Source: Schoenoplectus triqueter (taxonomy: Eukaryota > Streptophyta > Magnoliopsida > Poales > Cyperaceae). From it: a stretch of DNA of 39,257 nt. Made by a program: the position numbers and the translations under genes. Under the pieces are notes generated by a model, which saw only the letters and a program-made list of their open reading frames with translations, did not search any database and was not told the DNA's origin. Where the stretch lies: assembly GCA_964058805.1 (NCBI GenBank), contig CAXKVV010000416.1:1-39257 (forward strand). Reading direction: 5' to 3'. Every line of letters starts with the position of its first letter. Positions within the stretch are counted from its first letter, which is position 1. Of this stretch, positions 19,865-29,896 are shown piece by piece.

Positions 19865-21190
19865 TGCAGCCTGTTTCTTTCGGGACTTTAATATCACTCT
19901 GACCTTGCAAACAGCCATGAAAATTACAATTTGCTCCGCCATTGTGGCAGGTTGTGGCTCTCCTCCGCTCTTCAAGGTTCACACTCTTATCTTTATGATC
20001 CGCTAACAACCATCTGTTTTCTTAATTTTTAGTGCGCTTGCGTGATAAGGGTTTCTATCTTATATTGTGTGAGGACTGATAAATCATGAAGGCATAACAG
20101 TTTGGCATTATCTGTATTGTACTAATCAATAATAATCAGTAACCCTACAATAAATTTCATTTGTTTTGCACATTGCTTAATTACCGATCCTGTCCTGGTG
20201 TATTCTGGTAAAGCTATAAATGGATTTTGTGAGACACTATTGGTTATGTTTGAGCCTACCAATAGTTTGAGAAATTTTGTCACATCATAATTTTGTGAGA
20301 CACTTCTGGAAAAGCTTCATTTTTTCATCATCATTCTTTTGATTATGTTTGAGAAATTTTGTCACATCATAATCTATTTGTTACAACATCCAACACATGC
20401 TTATCTCATTCTTATGCTGAATATGGTTAAATTGGCATTCCTTTTGTTTACCCAAAAAACAGTTAACTGCATAATAACATTTTTGAGGTATTTAAGTGGT
20501 AAGTTGGAAATCAGCTAGATGTGGAGGTGCAGACTGGCAACTGAAGTAGTGGAAATAGGCGATCTCGGTATTCTTGGATAGAAACTCATTTTTCTGGCGG
20601 TGGCCCCTATGGGTCTACCCCTGGTGTGAATATTATCTTTATTTTTTCCCAAAAAAATCCCTACAAATCTAAGTACTAGTTTGAATTAATTATGAAAAAA
20701 ATGAGTGAGATAGGAGGTGCATTAGTTATCTCATGTTTAGTTGGTTGTCATCTTTTGGTATGTGTTACCACCATTCAATTCATATCGAATCAGTAGTTTC
20801 GGTCTGCATTTTTGTGTTTTTGGTTTGGTTTTCCATTCTCATTTTGTGGCGTCTAGTAGGCCTTAAAAGGGATTATAATTTTGTGTTTCTGGCATTTCTG
20901 CTCTATTAGTTTGGGATCTTTTATAATTTTTTAGTTTTATTTTCCTTTTTCATAATGCAGTGGTGCCACCTAGGGTGGATACTAACAGCTCGTGACTGTG
21001 CACAATGAAGGTATATTTATCCTTTTTGTTGAATAGATTTTCAGTGTTGAGGTTTGTTAATTTTTCTTATTTGTAATTGTACCCCAAAGAGTTCTTTACT
21101 ACATCCGATAACATGCTGTTTAGGTCAGTAGTCAATACTGATACAATGTGCTATGTACAGAATCCACTTGTGTAGCGTAGGGGCGTCAAT
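19865..21190 (+). pseudogene. TRAP-alpha unprocessed pseudogene
   Basis: Similarity to the intact TRAP-alpha gene covers leader, exons 1-3 and introns, so it arose by DNA duplication rather than reverse transcription. The exon-1 copy begins at ATG 19917 and ends CTCTTCAAG before GT at 19977. The exon-2 copy runs from 20497 to about 20670, after the shared intron word TAAATTGGCATTCCTTTTGT. The exon-3 copy (20961-21010) starts TGGTGCCACC and ends CACAATGAAG before GT. Frame breaks and stops occur (for example TCGTGA in exon 3 and GGATAGAAACTC in exon 2). Exon 4 is missing: an intron-4-like ACATGCTGTT-AGGTCAGTA follows at about 21110. Exons 5-8 were not found. Confidence 0.85.
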
Positions 21191-22849
21191 TAACTCAACA
21201 TGTACTATTTGGCCTTTCTTTTCTTTCTTTTCAGTTTAATTTAGATAACTGTAGCAGAGTTTAATTTACTCAAGATTGAAATTTGATTTGGATGTGCAAT
21301 TGTTTGATAAGAATATTGCAATTAGTTGCTAGTAGCCTAGAGAGCACTTGTTGGTTAAAATCATTATCAAACATCATCCTTCTAGTGATCAGCATTCAGC
21401 ACAACTTGAGGCTTGATGAAGACTGAATTGCATGCAACTACTAGGGTTAAATTGATTGTAACAAATATCACATTGAGGACATGCTGGGACTAAATTCAAA
21501 CCATTCATTATCAATTATTCTTTTTTCACTGTTTACAGTATAAGCATTAGACATTTATTATATCCTAGAATCAATGTGCACCTGTATATGCACAGACATC
21601 TACAAAGCTCAGGAAAGAATAACTTCATGTGACGTATTAATGCTAACTGTGCCTAAAAATTTGCTTCTTTTTGCGTGTTCTATGATGATTTTCTATATTT
21701 AACTTGTAAGCTTGAGATGCTGTCTTCCTTCAGATTCTGTGGTATATTCTGAAATGTTTCAAATTGGGTAGTTAAGACTTGATTTATCAACCTGCACTGT
21801 CATGCTTTTCATAATGTTCCGCTCAACAGCTCAAGAAGGGTATAACTGACATTTTTCCATCTGCAGGTTCTTAGATTACTTACGGTTGTGGAGGGAAAGT
21901 CTGCAAGTCCATTATTTTTTGAATATATTTGCCACATCACAAAGGCACTTTTTGTTTCTTTTTTGATAAGTTCAGTAAATTAGTAGTCAATCAATAACAA
22001 ACTAATCCGCAGCACAGTTAGAAACAATTTGTTCTACAATCTAGCCAATTGCAAAGAGAACCATCCATTTTTTTTTCTGATTTAAATTAATGATTGGCAT
22101 CTTGTGTTTGCACGTTATTTATGTACCAGTACGTTGCTTTTCAATGTCAATATTGCGGTACATCTGCAGGGTACGCTGAATTGGGACTGTCTAAGTGTAC
22201 CTGTTTTCTATTTAGTGATGATCCTGGAAGCCAGGTTACTAATAGTTCTATTTTCTCCTAGGATCGATTAGCTTCTGTTTTTGGCTACCAAATTTTAGTT
22301 TTCTTTTTTCAATATCAAACTCTTGATATAAAACGAGCAACCTTTTCTATATAGCAATTGTAGGGCTGTTGCCCAGGATGCAGTATACTAATTACTTCCC
22401 AGTAGAATATAATTCTCCAGCTTGTATTATTTTGTTCTTAAACTGGATTCATGTTTGACAGGCACATGCTGCTAGGTGATGTAGCCATATTCTAAAGTAG
22501 TATTATCTACATAGATTTAAATCAGAGACTTCCCCAATGTTTACAAAATAAAAGTGTTCAGATTTACGCATTGCATTTGTCCGACAACGGGTGTGAAGAA
22601 GAAATAGCTGCACATGGGTGTGCTAACAATCATTTTTAGAAATTAAAATGATATCTACTGGTGTTAGTATTGTGCAAAATTTGTCGTTTATCCTAAGTCA
22701 ATTTTTCATACAGATATCCCTCTCAAGTCATTGACTGCAGATATGAAAATGTTAAAATTTTAAAGAAAATTCTCACAAAGATGAATGAAGAATTAGGAAA
22801 TCCTTGCAACTATGCTTTCCTCTAATCCCCTCTCTCTCTCTCTATATTC
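21191..22849. other. Intergenic DNA without recognisable features
   Basis: Moderately AT-rich. I see no coding frame, RNA gene or repeat structure. A CT-repeat occurs at about 22830-22843. Part of it may be decayed sequence from the TRAP-alpha duplication. Confidence 0.4.
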
Positions 22850-23257
22850 GTAAAGATACCGTGAATTTAAAACTCACGGAAACTCTTCTATGAGCTTAAC
22901 TAAAAAAATACATCAAACTATCTTCAAATTTTAATTTATCATACTCATTAAATTTTTTATATAAAAAAATTCTGGGATGCAAAAAATTGAAATGTTTTGA
23001 ATTTTTAAGTCAAAACTTTTAATTTTTGAAAATCAGCTCTAAAAGTAATAATAAAATATTCAATGTTTGAATATCATTTTTAAAAATTAAAAGCGTTGAC
23101 TTAAAAAAATTTAAAACATTTTAAATTTTTACATCCCACGAGATTTTCATATAATGAATTTAATGAGCATGAAAAATCTAAATTCATAGATAATTTGATG
23201 TACTTTTTGAGTTAACTTACGAAAGCCCTTCGTGAGCTAAAACTTACGGTATCTTTA

Positions 23258-23258
<1 letters not shown>
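22850..23258. mobile_element. MITE family A, copy 2
   Basis: The ends GTAAAGATACCGTGAATTTA and, complemented, GTAAAGATACCGTAAGTTTT enclose 409 bases whose two halves can fold back. Shared internal words with copy 1 include AAATTTTAATTTATCATACT and TCATTAAATT. The central part pairs around TTCAATGTTTGAATATCATT. Confidence 0.75.

Positions 23259-23259
<1 letters not shown>

Positions 23260-23318
<59 letters not shown>
23260..23318. repeat. (TA)n followed by (GA)n microsatellite
   Basis: About 38 bases of alternating AT lead into about 20 bases of alternating GA, between the family A copy 2 MITE and the 405-base hairpin. Confidence 0.9.
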
Positions 23319-23719
23319 TAATGCTATGGTGCTTCGCGAAGTAAAAATTTTTTTTTGCTTCGCGTCCGTATCTCGAATTTAAAAGTTCAAACGGCCGATC
23401 CAAACCGTTGAGCATCATCTTCATATTGAAATATCCTTGGAGATCAAATTTTATATTTTTTTGAATTTTTTTGATATTTTTTAGATGGGTACAAAGTCGC
23501 TTGTTTTGGATGGTGCAGAAATCTTTAGATCAACAAACTTTGTTCCCATCTAAAAAATATCAAAAAAATTCAAAAAAATATAAAATTTGATCTCCAAGGA
23601 TATTTCAATATGAAGATAATGTTCAACGGTTTGGATCGGCCGTTTGAACTTTTAAATTCGAGATACGGACGCGAAGCACAAAATTTTTTTTGCTTCGCGA
23701 AGCACCATAGCATTACTCT
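23315..23719. mobile_element. 405-base near-perfect foldback element (family B)
   Basis: The left arm begins AGAGTAATGCTATGGTGCTT and the right arm ends with its complement. Arms of roughly 170-185 bases pair almost perfectly (including TTCGAGATACGGACGCG and GATCTCCAAGGATATTTC with their complements) around a loop of about 40-70 bases. No protein is encoded. The very low arm divergence suggests a young or recombination-maintained copy. A transcript would form a long double-stranded RNA. Confidence 0.85.
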
Positions 23720-23728
23720 ATATATATA

Positions 23729-24173
23729 TATCTACACCTTGTTAAATACGTATGTGTTCTGATTCTGCAACTGTCCATATTTTTTGTTGAATTTTTAGAG
23801 CTAATATCACTCATCAGATTGAATTATTTATTAAATAATGTTACTATCTCTATGACCATTTGTGTTGAAATTAGAATTTTTTCTTAATTTTATTTGTTAC
23901 ACGAAATGTTACATAATTTAGGAGTACAATTGTTTTATTTTATTTCTTTTTTTCTTAGATTGCCACAATTATGAATTTCAATTTTCCTTAAACACTGAAT
24001 GTTAACTTTCCTCTCAATATACATTTATTTTTGCATTAATTATGTATTCATAACTGAAATTTACATAAATTATAAAATTATCTTTATTTTTATTTCCTTA
24101 TTTTTCATATGAAGATATGAATTTTAATATTTCTGAAAGATATCACCGTAGCAACGCACAGGCAAGATACTAG
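23729..24173 (+). mobile_element. Candidate short Helitron-like element
   Basis: The 3' side carries a degenerate hairpin (CCGTAGCAACGCACAGG) followed by CAAGATA, CTAG (24170-24173) and a T outside, as expected for a Helitron 3' end. A TC after A at 23729 is a possible 5' end, giving 445 AT-rich bases. The end structure resembles the minus-strand terminus at 5569. No Rep or helicase is present. Confidence 0.4.
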
Positions 24174-24194
24174 TATATATATAAAGAGAGAGAG

Positions 24195-24475
24195 AAAAAA
24201 AAAGTCTAAAATGCAATATTTGCACGAATGTGTTTGTACATCATGTTAAAATCTAAAATTTTAAGTTCAAAATGACTGATTCGATCCGTTCAATTTATTC
24301 TCATATAAAACTCTTATAAAAAATCAAGTTTTATATTTTTAATTTTTTTTACTATTTTACTACTATTTTTTATGTCAGAAGAAATCATCACCATTGAACA
24401 ATCCAAAATTCTTAAATCAAACAACTTTCTCTTAACATAAAAAAATAACAAAAAAAAATTAAAAATATATTCAAT
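24195..24475. mobile_element. Diverged, partly truncated relative of foldback family B
   Basis: The order of words follows the 23315-23719 element: a TTTTAAGTTCAAA block, GATCCGTTCAA, a TATTTTTAATTTTTTT tract, then a loop part with CTTAAATCAAACAACTTT. The right arm is shortened. Divergence is high, so this is an old copy only about 475 bases from the young one. Confidence 0.55.
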
Positions 24476-24839
24476 TCTTCATCCCTTCTTGGCTTCCTTT
24501 TCTTTTGCCTGAAAGTGGATCGACATTTCCAGAGGTATTGTAGAGCATTCTAATTTTTGCTTAGTTTGTTGTCTGACGCAAATTTTGGTGCACGAGTCAG
24601 GATTTTGAAGAATTCATTGTCTTTAAAATATAATACTGGTTATTTCTACTCTTTAAATATACGTATTTCAGAATGAAGTATCTTTATAAAAAAGAACGTT
24701 CATCATTTTTTTATACTTAAATTTTAATATGATCCCCACGGAAAAATATTATCCGAACTACACTTCAATTTTTATATACTTACAAAAATGTCTCAGTCCA
24801 TAAAGTTTTTAGATAAATTCTTTTTCAATAGTATTTTAA

Positions 24840-25063
24840 ATTACAAGTAAATTTATTATCGTTTGATGGTCCATCAAATCAAAATTTTATATAATTTGTA
24901 ATGGTTGCAATTTAATGATATTTGATGGACTATCAAACGAAAATATTCAAAATTTAAAAAACTATTCAAAAACAAATTTATAAACTTTTTTAAAGATTTT
25001 TATATTTATTTAAAAATTCATTGTCAAAATTTTCAAAATAATCCATTATCAAGAATCCCCTCC
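24840..25063. mobile_element. MITE family D, copy 1 (left end lost)
   Basis: It carries the family core TATCGTTTGATGGTCCATCA and its inverted partner TTTGATGGACTATCAAACGA. The right end is CCATTATCAAGAATCCCCTCC. The matching left end is not recognisable. Confidence 0.6.
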
Positions 25064-25596
25064 ATAAACTAAATCCAACGGTTTGAAAATTATGACAAAT
25101 AATGTGTATAGTCTTTTATACCATTTCCATCTGATTGGGACAATGGGATCACTCCCCTACTTTTTACAATTGTAGGAACTGTTGTCACTTGTGAGCATTA
25201 CAATTACGGGCTTATGGCACGTGAACCGGTCTGCTTGATTTAAAGTAAAAGCATTTGATGTGATGTAGTTTGTTTGAAAGCACGTGACAATGTTTTTTTA
25301 TATATAATTTTGATAATGAATTTTAAATTTTTTAATGAAATTAAAAATTAGAGTTTATAATTTTGACATCAAACATATAGATAATAGCTTTATAATTAAA
25401 TTATATACCATTTAAATATTACACCATATCAGAAAATTTTAACGACGATATATTGATATTTGAAATCAAACATGAAATCAATTATATAATTCATTTTTGC
25501 AATTTTAGATTATTATTATTAAAATTGTAAAAATAAAAGTGATTTCTCTTTAAAATCCTTAATACATAAAGATGATTAAAATTTCAATTTTTTTAA
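25064..25596. other. AT-rich intergenic DNA, no gene
   Basis: No coding frame or clear repeat limits. Confidence 0.35.
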
Positions 25597-26088
25597 GTAT
25601 GCCCAAACTTTTAAAAAATGGAGAGTTTTAAACGTTTTAACGGTTTTGACAGACTTTGACGTCAATTTTTTGAGAAAAAAATGAATTTAACGGGTTTTCT
25701 GTGATTTAACTGTTTTATCTCATGTTAAACCTGTTAATTTTAAAAAAAAAACGTATTTAACGACTGATTTTTTTATTTTAAATCTTAATAGTTTGTGATT
25801 CTAAATTTTTTTTGGATGTAAATTAAGGCCCTAATAAAAACAAAAAGTAAATACATCATGTAATAGTTTAATATAATTTAAGATTTTTAACTTTTAAGTA
25901 CTTAATTAATGTTATAATTGTTATTTTTAAATACTAATGATATGATAATGTATTTCTTAGTCTTTTTAAATATCAATTAATAGGAAAAAAATGATTGACC
26001 GTTTTTTAATTTAACGATCGTATAAAACCGTTAACTGATTGCCTCACCGTTAAGAGCCGTTAAATATTTTTTTAAAGATTGAGTATGC
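25597..26088. mobile_element. Possible TIR element with ATGCCCAAACTT-like ends
   Basis: The left side AGTATGCCCAAACTTTTAAA and the complemented right side GGCATACTCAATCTTTAAAA are imperfect inverted repeats. Inside are scattered AACGGTTTTGAC- and CCGTTAA-type words on both strands. No target duplication was identified. Confidence 0.35.
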
Positions 26089-26190
26089 CACATCATCATT
26101 TTTCTTTACTACTGATTTTGTTTAAGTCTTTTCAACTACTTGAATCCAAGAGTCCATATAAAATAGTTATCTCCTCATGTGTAATATACT

Positions 26191-26553
26191 TAGGGGTGTC
26201 AATTATTGACCCAATCCGACCCGACATGACTCGAAAATAAATGGGTCAGGTATGTGTCTATTTTTTTTTACCTGAATCGGGTTGGGTCGGGTTCGGGTCA
26301 ACACGACCCGACCCGATTAATTATATTTTTTGAAGTAATTTTATGATTTAGTACTAATTAAAATTTAAATATATATTAATTACACACTAATTAATATTAA
26401 TTAATATTTAATTATTTAAAATAATATAAAAATAAATTAATAAATATTTAATTATTTTACACGGGTCATGTCGGGTTGACCCAAATATAATCGGGTCAGA
26501 TTCTGGTCAGATAAAAAAAATAATATGATCTGACCCGATCCGTTGATACCCTA
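26191..26553. mobile_element. Non-autonomous hAT-like element with 8-base target duplication
   Basis: The ends TAGGGGTGTCAATT and, complemented, TAGGGTATCAACGG enclose 363 bases. The flanks AATATACT (26183-26190) and AATATATT (26554-26561) match at 7 of 8 bases, fitting the 8-base duplication of hAT transposons. Inner arms carry degenerate GGGTCGGGTT repeats in opposite orientations around an AT-rich centre. Confidence 0.7.
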
Positions 26554-26967
26554 AATATATTTGAGGTGAAATTTAACTCTTAAAATAATCTTACTTTTTA
26601 TATGATCCTTTATAGATTAATATTTATATTTAATTATATTTATCAGTGTTATAATAATAAATATAATTATTATCATTATTATTTAGTATTTAAAAAATTA
26701 TATCAGAATTTTCTTTAATATAAAAATTTATTAAATATATTTTATATTTTATATTATTAATTATTTATTTTAGAACTATATTGTCAGATGAAATCTGAAT
26801 AATAGTGTTAGTTTATGTAATTTTTAAATATAATATTTAAATTTCTTATAGTATTGCTGCTGTTGATTGGATTCAACTTGTAAGAATCGAGTTCCTTATT
26901 GGTTCCATGCGTTGTACCTCCGAAGCATACTTTGTGAACCTACTTTACAAAAGAAAAAAAGAAGAAT
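26554..26967. other. AT-rich DNA and upstream region of the first cyclophilin
   Basis: No gene is seen; it becomes less AT-rich after about 26850. Confidence 0.4.
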
Positions 26968-26974
26968 TATATAT
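26968..26974 (+). promoter_or_regulatory. Possible TATA box of the first cyclophilin
   Basis: TATATAT lies 138 bases before the start codon and would give a 5' UTR of about 110 bases. Confidence 0.35.
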
Positions 26975-27111
26975 GGTGAATCCCCCTCGTTCTCTTGCTC
27001 ACACCACAAAAGCGACAAAACACAGCCAATTGCAATTACTTCATCACTTATCAGAGTGACCAGAAACCTGAGCAATTGCAGCTAAAACTCTTGAACTTCT
27101 ACCTTTCGTCA

Positions 27112-27636
27112 ATGGCCAATCCCCGCGTTTACTTCGACATAACCATTGGCGACGATCCGGCAGGTCGGATCGTGATGGAGCTATTTAAGAACGAAGTACC
27201 AAAAACCGTCGAGAATTTCAGAGCACTCTGCACCGGCGAGAAAGGCTCGGCGGCATCTGGCAAGCCTCTCCACTACAAGGGCTCCATCTTCCACCGTGTG
27301 ATCCCTGGCTTCATGTGCCAAGGCGGCGACTTCACTTGTGGTGACGGCACCGGCTTCGAATCGATCTACGGTGAGATGTTCCCTGACGAGGCGTTTGTGA
27401 GGAATCACACCGAGCCGGGTATCCTATCCATGGCAAATGCGGGTCCGAACTCTAATGGGTCTCAGTTCTTCATCTGCACTGATGAAACTCCGTGGCTGGA
27501 TGGGGCCCATGTGGTGTTCGGCCAGGTGGTGGAGGGGATGGATGTCGTCTATGCAATTGAAAATGTCGGGTCGGAGAGTGGCGAAGTGATGCCCGATAAT
27601 ACTGTCAAGATTGCTGATTGTGGTGAGCTGTCTTGA
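27112..27636 (+). CDS. Cytosolic cyclophilin (peptidyl-prolyl isomerase), diverged copy
   Basis: This intronless gene encodes 174 residues of a single-domain cyclophilin, with the plant divergent loop ([13 protein letters not shown]) and the two plant redox cysteines (Cys40 and Cys170). Cyclophilins speed cis-trans rotation at Xaa-Pro bonds. Catalytic-site residues are kept: Arg62 in [15 protein letters not shown], Phe67, Gln70, Trp128 and His133. Unusual changes are Cys76 where the family has Arg (DFTCGDGTG) and Phe82 where it has Gly. It also carries two extra residues near the C-terminus ([15 protein letters not shown]). No signal peptide is present. The start is the ATG at 27112 because MANPRV is the family N-terminus; the frame is open further up but without an ATG. 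Tandem with the gene at 29897; the 3' UTRs are also similar. Confidence 0.95.
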   Translation: MANPRVYFDITIGDDPAGRIVMELFKNEVPKTVENFRALCTGEKGSAASGKPLHYKGSIFHRVIPGFMCQGGDFTCGDGTGFESIYGEMFPDEAFVRNHTEPGILSMANAGPNSNGSQFFICTDETPWLDGAHVVFGQVVEGMDVVYAIENVGSESGEVMPDNTVKIADCGELS

Positions 27637-27950
27637 ATCCGTTTGATATAATGGCTAGCTGGGTTTCACAATGGTAGTATTGAGTTTTATCTATGATGGA
27701 TTGATGGTGCTTGTATAATGTTAGACCTAATTTGGGGATTAATTTAGTTGTGATTTGTATTTAATTATGGTGTTTGGTCTGAATCTGATTGGGCTTTTGG
27801 AAAATTGGAATAGTAAATATATCTTGCATCTCTGCTTCACTGGTTTGGTTCCTGTTGCTGTGTGGAACAGTTCTAGTCTAATCCCTTCTTCCAAACAGAG
27901 ATGCTAATAAATTGAACTCCATGGCAAAAAGCATACTCCATAGCAGGGGG

Positions 27951-28022
27951 GAAAAGCAAAGTTGAGAAATGTAAGATAAACATTAGAAAAAGCAAAGTTG
28001 AGAAATGTAAGATAAACATTAG
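27951..28022 (+). repeat. 36-base tandem duplication
   Basis: Two adjacent units (27951-27986 and 27987-28022), beginning AAAGCAAAGTTGAGAAATGT, differ only at the first base. This is a very recent local duplication. Confidence 0.9.
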
Positions 28023-28140
28023 ATCTCATTTAACTATCGAGAACTCGAGTTAAATTAACTCGAATCAAATTAGCTCGATTTAGATTAACTCGAGACTGAA
28101 TCGAATCTGAGCCGAGCTTTTTTGTGCAGCCTAATTCTCT
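28023..28140. mobile_element. Fragment of a CTCGAG-rich plant repeat
   Basis: Repeated AACTCGAG, AGCTCGAT and GAGCCGAGCTTTTTTGTGCA words resemble the ends of plant hAT-type repeats that carry degenerate GAGCTCGA arrays. Only one side is recognisable. Confidence 0.3.
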
Positions 28141-28936
28141 CCACCTGAAGATCTTATAAGCTGGTAAGCGAAAACGAATGAACTGGTCCACGTTTTTCCC
28201 CTCCATTTTCACGATAAAGTCGATGAATGTAGAAAATTCAACCAACAACTCTGCACGAATCAAACATAACAAAGGATTTGAAAATTAGGAAAAATGTCCG
28301 AGAGATACCATAGTCGGGTACGTGGTTGATATCATGTTAAATGAGTTATAATTCATGATAACAATGCCACTTTTTAATTTGTAATTCAAATGAACTTTTT
28401 GTTTAAAAAAATCCTGCATGCTGATCGAAATGACCTTTTATTTATATTTATCAAATATAAATAATTTTTGAAAAATACATATTTTAGCATTTAACATAGA
28501 GATTATATATATTTTTTAAAATATATATTTATATTTAATATTAGACAAATAAGGGTACGTACTAATAATGCAATTATCTCTCTTCTTTTTAATCAAGCCA
28601 TTACACATCTTCTCCTCAATGATGCAATTTTTTTCTTTGAAGGTAGCATAACTATTTCTTTAATGATGTCAATACATCGAATGTAGAGAAATACTGGACT
28701 GCAGGTGGGAGTGGGGTCCAATGTATTCCATGATTAGCACTATTGGTGATCCGGGACGCTGCGAGAATTCAGCTGAACCGTCCGATTTCTCCAGATTGAT
28801 CAATCGAATTTCCGCGTCTAAAACAATCCAAACCACAACTGCCGTATCTTTTATTTCCTTATCTATATAACATTCCATGTGGCGTTGAGAAAATTAAAAT
28901 TAATTAAGATGCTGAAGCTGAATTTTATGGTCCATA
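28141..28936. other. Intergenic DNA between the cyclophilins, no gene
   Basis: Open frames here are short and unsupported. A GC-richer patch at 28690-28810 has no recognisable product. Confidence 0.4.
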
Positions 28937-29256
28937 CATAGTAACAAATTCAGGATTATTCGGTGAGGTAAAAAATTTATGATTTGGATATAATATAGAT
29001 ATAATTCGGGAATAGTTTATTTTATATAATATAAATAAAAAATATATTAAAATGTTAAAAATTTAAAAATATATTGAAAACTATAAAATTTCATTTAAAA
29101 TAATATATAATATATTTTTTTGCCAAATTATTTACAACTAAAAAGTTTCTTTTTTCAAAAATATATTATATATTAAATTGAGAAATTATTCATGAAACAT
29201 TCAACTATGAATAAATAATAAATTATTTACGAATAAAACAGAAATCTGATAACTAT
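28937..29256 (+). mobile_element. MITE family C, copy 2, with target duplication
   Basis: It starts CATAGTAACAAATTCAGGAT and ends GATAACTAT. GGTCCATA occurs directly outside both ends (28929-28936 and 29257-29264), an 8-base direct repeat that suggests a hAT-type origin. The interior is AT-rich and matches copies at 9651-9942 and about 34934-35258. Confidence 0.75.
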
Positions 29257-29490
29257 GGTCCATAGTCCATACCTCATGGAATGCACGACTTAGGCACACA
29301 GTAAAATGCACAGAGCAATTAGTTACCTACTTTTAGTCAACTTTGTACAATTTAATCTTATTTTTCTGATTAAATTTTTTAATCTTTGTTGATAATCATT
29401 TAAATTATTGTCATTTTCAAAAAAAATGAAAACAAATATACCTTTCTCCATTGTAATATCATGCGCTAGTCCGTTCAAAATGAAGATGAA

Positions 29491-29574
29491 TCCACGTCAC
29501 TTCCCTACGCGAATCCAACGGTTAAGATATACACGCTTCAAAGTCAGTACCAATCGGATCGTTTCAGTGACGTC
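29491..29574. promoter_or_regulatory. Two ACGT-core words upstream of the second cyclophilin
   Basis: CCACGTCAC at about 29491 and TGACGTC at 29568-29574 match sites for bZIP factors (ABRE- or TGA-like). Their use here is inferred from sequence alone. Confidence 0.3.
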
Positions 29575-29790
29575 TTACGAAATACAGACCTCTCCAGTGA
29601 ATTAGGGAATGGAGTGAGATAGAAAAGGTAATAAAAATCTTCCTCACCATAGGCAACGGCATATACCGCCCCAGCTTCGGACCTTCAGAAATCCAACTCA
29701 ACACAAACCCTGGTTAATTTTCCCTCCTGGATACACGCCACGCTTCAACAATCGACGGTCAAGATCAACCCCCTCTTCTGATAACCTCTC

Positions 29791-29797
29791 TATAAAT
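29791..29797 (+). promoter_or_regulatory. TATA box of the second cyclophilin
   Basis: CTCTCTATAAATTACC holds a good TATAAAT 106 bases upstream of the ATG. Transcription would start near 29825, in a C-rich stretch followed by a short leader. Confidence 0.65.
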
Positions 29798-29896
29798 TAC
29801 CCCAAACCCCCCTCTTCCGTCGACAACAAAGACAAAAACCCTACCTACCCTAAAATATCTCGATCGATTTCTAGATCCTTACCTCACCACTCAGCA

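Noticed and set aside
23212..23424. 70-codon minus-strand frame with a Tyr-Ile run
   Set aside because: It is the translation of the TA microsatellite and hairpin arm.
27181..27408. 75-codon minus-strand open frame inside the first cyclophilin
   Set aside because: It is an antisense shadow of a GC-richer coding exon, with no domain of its own.
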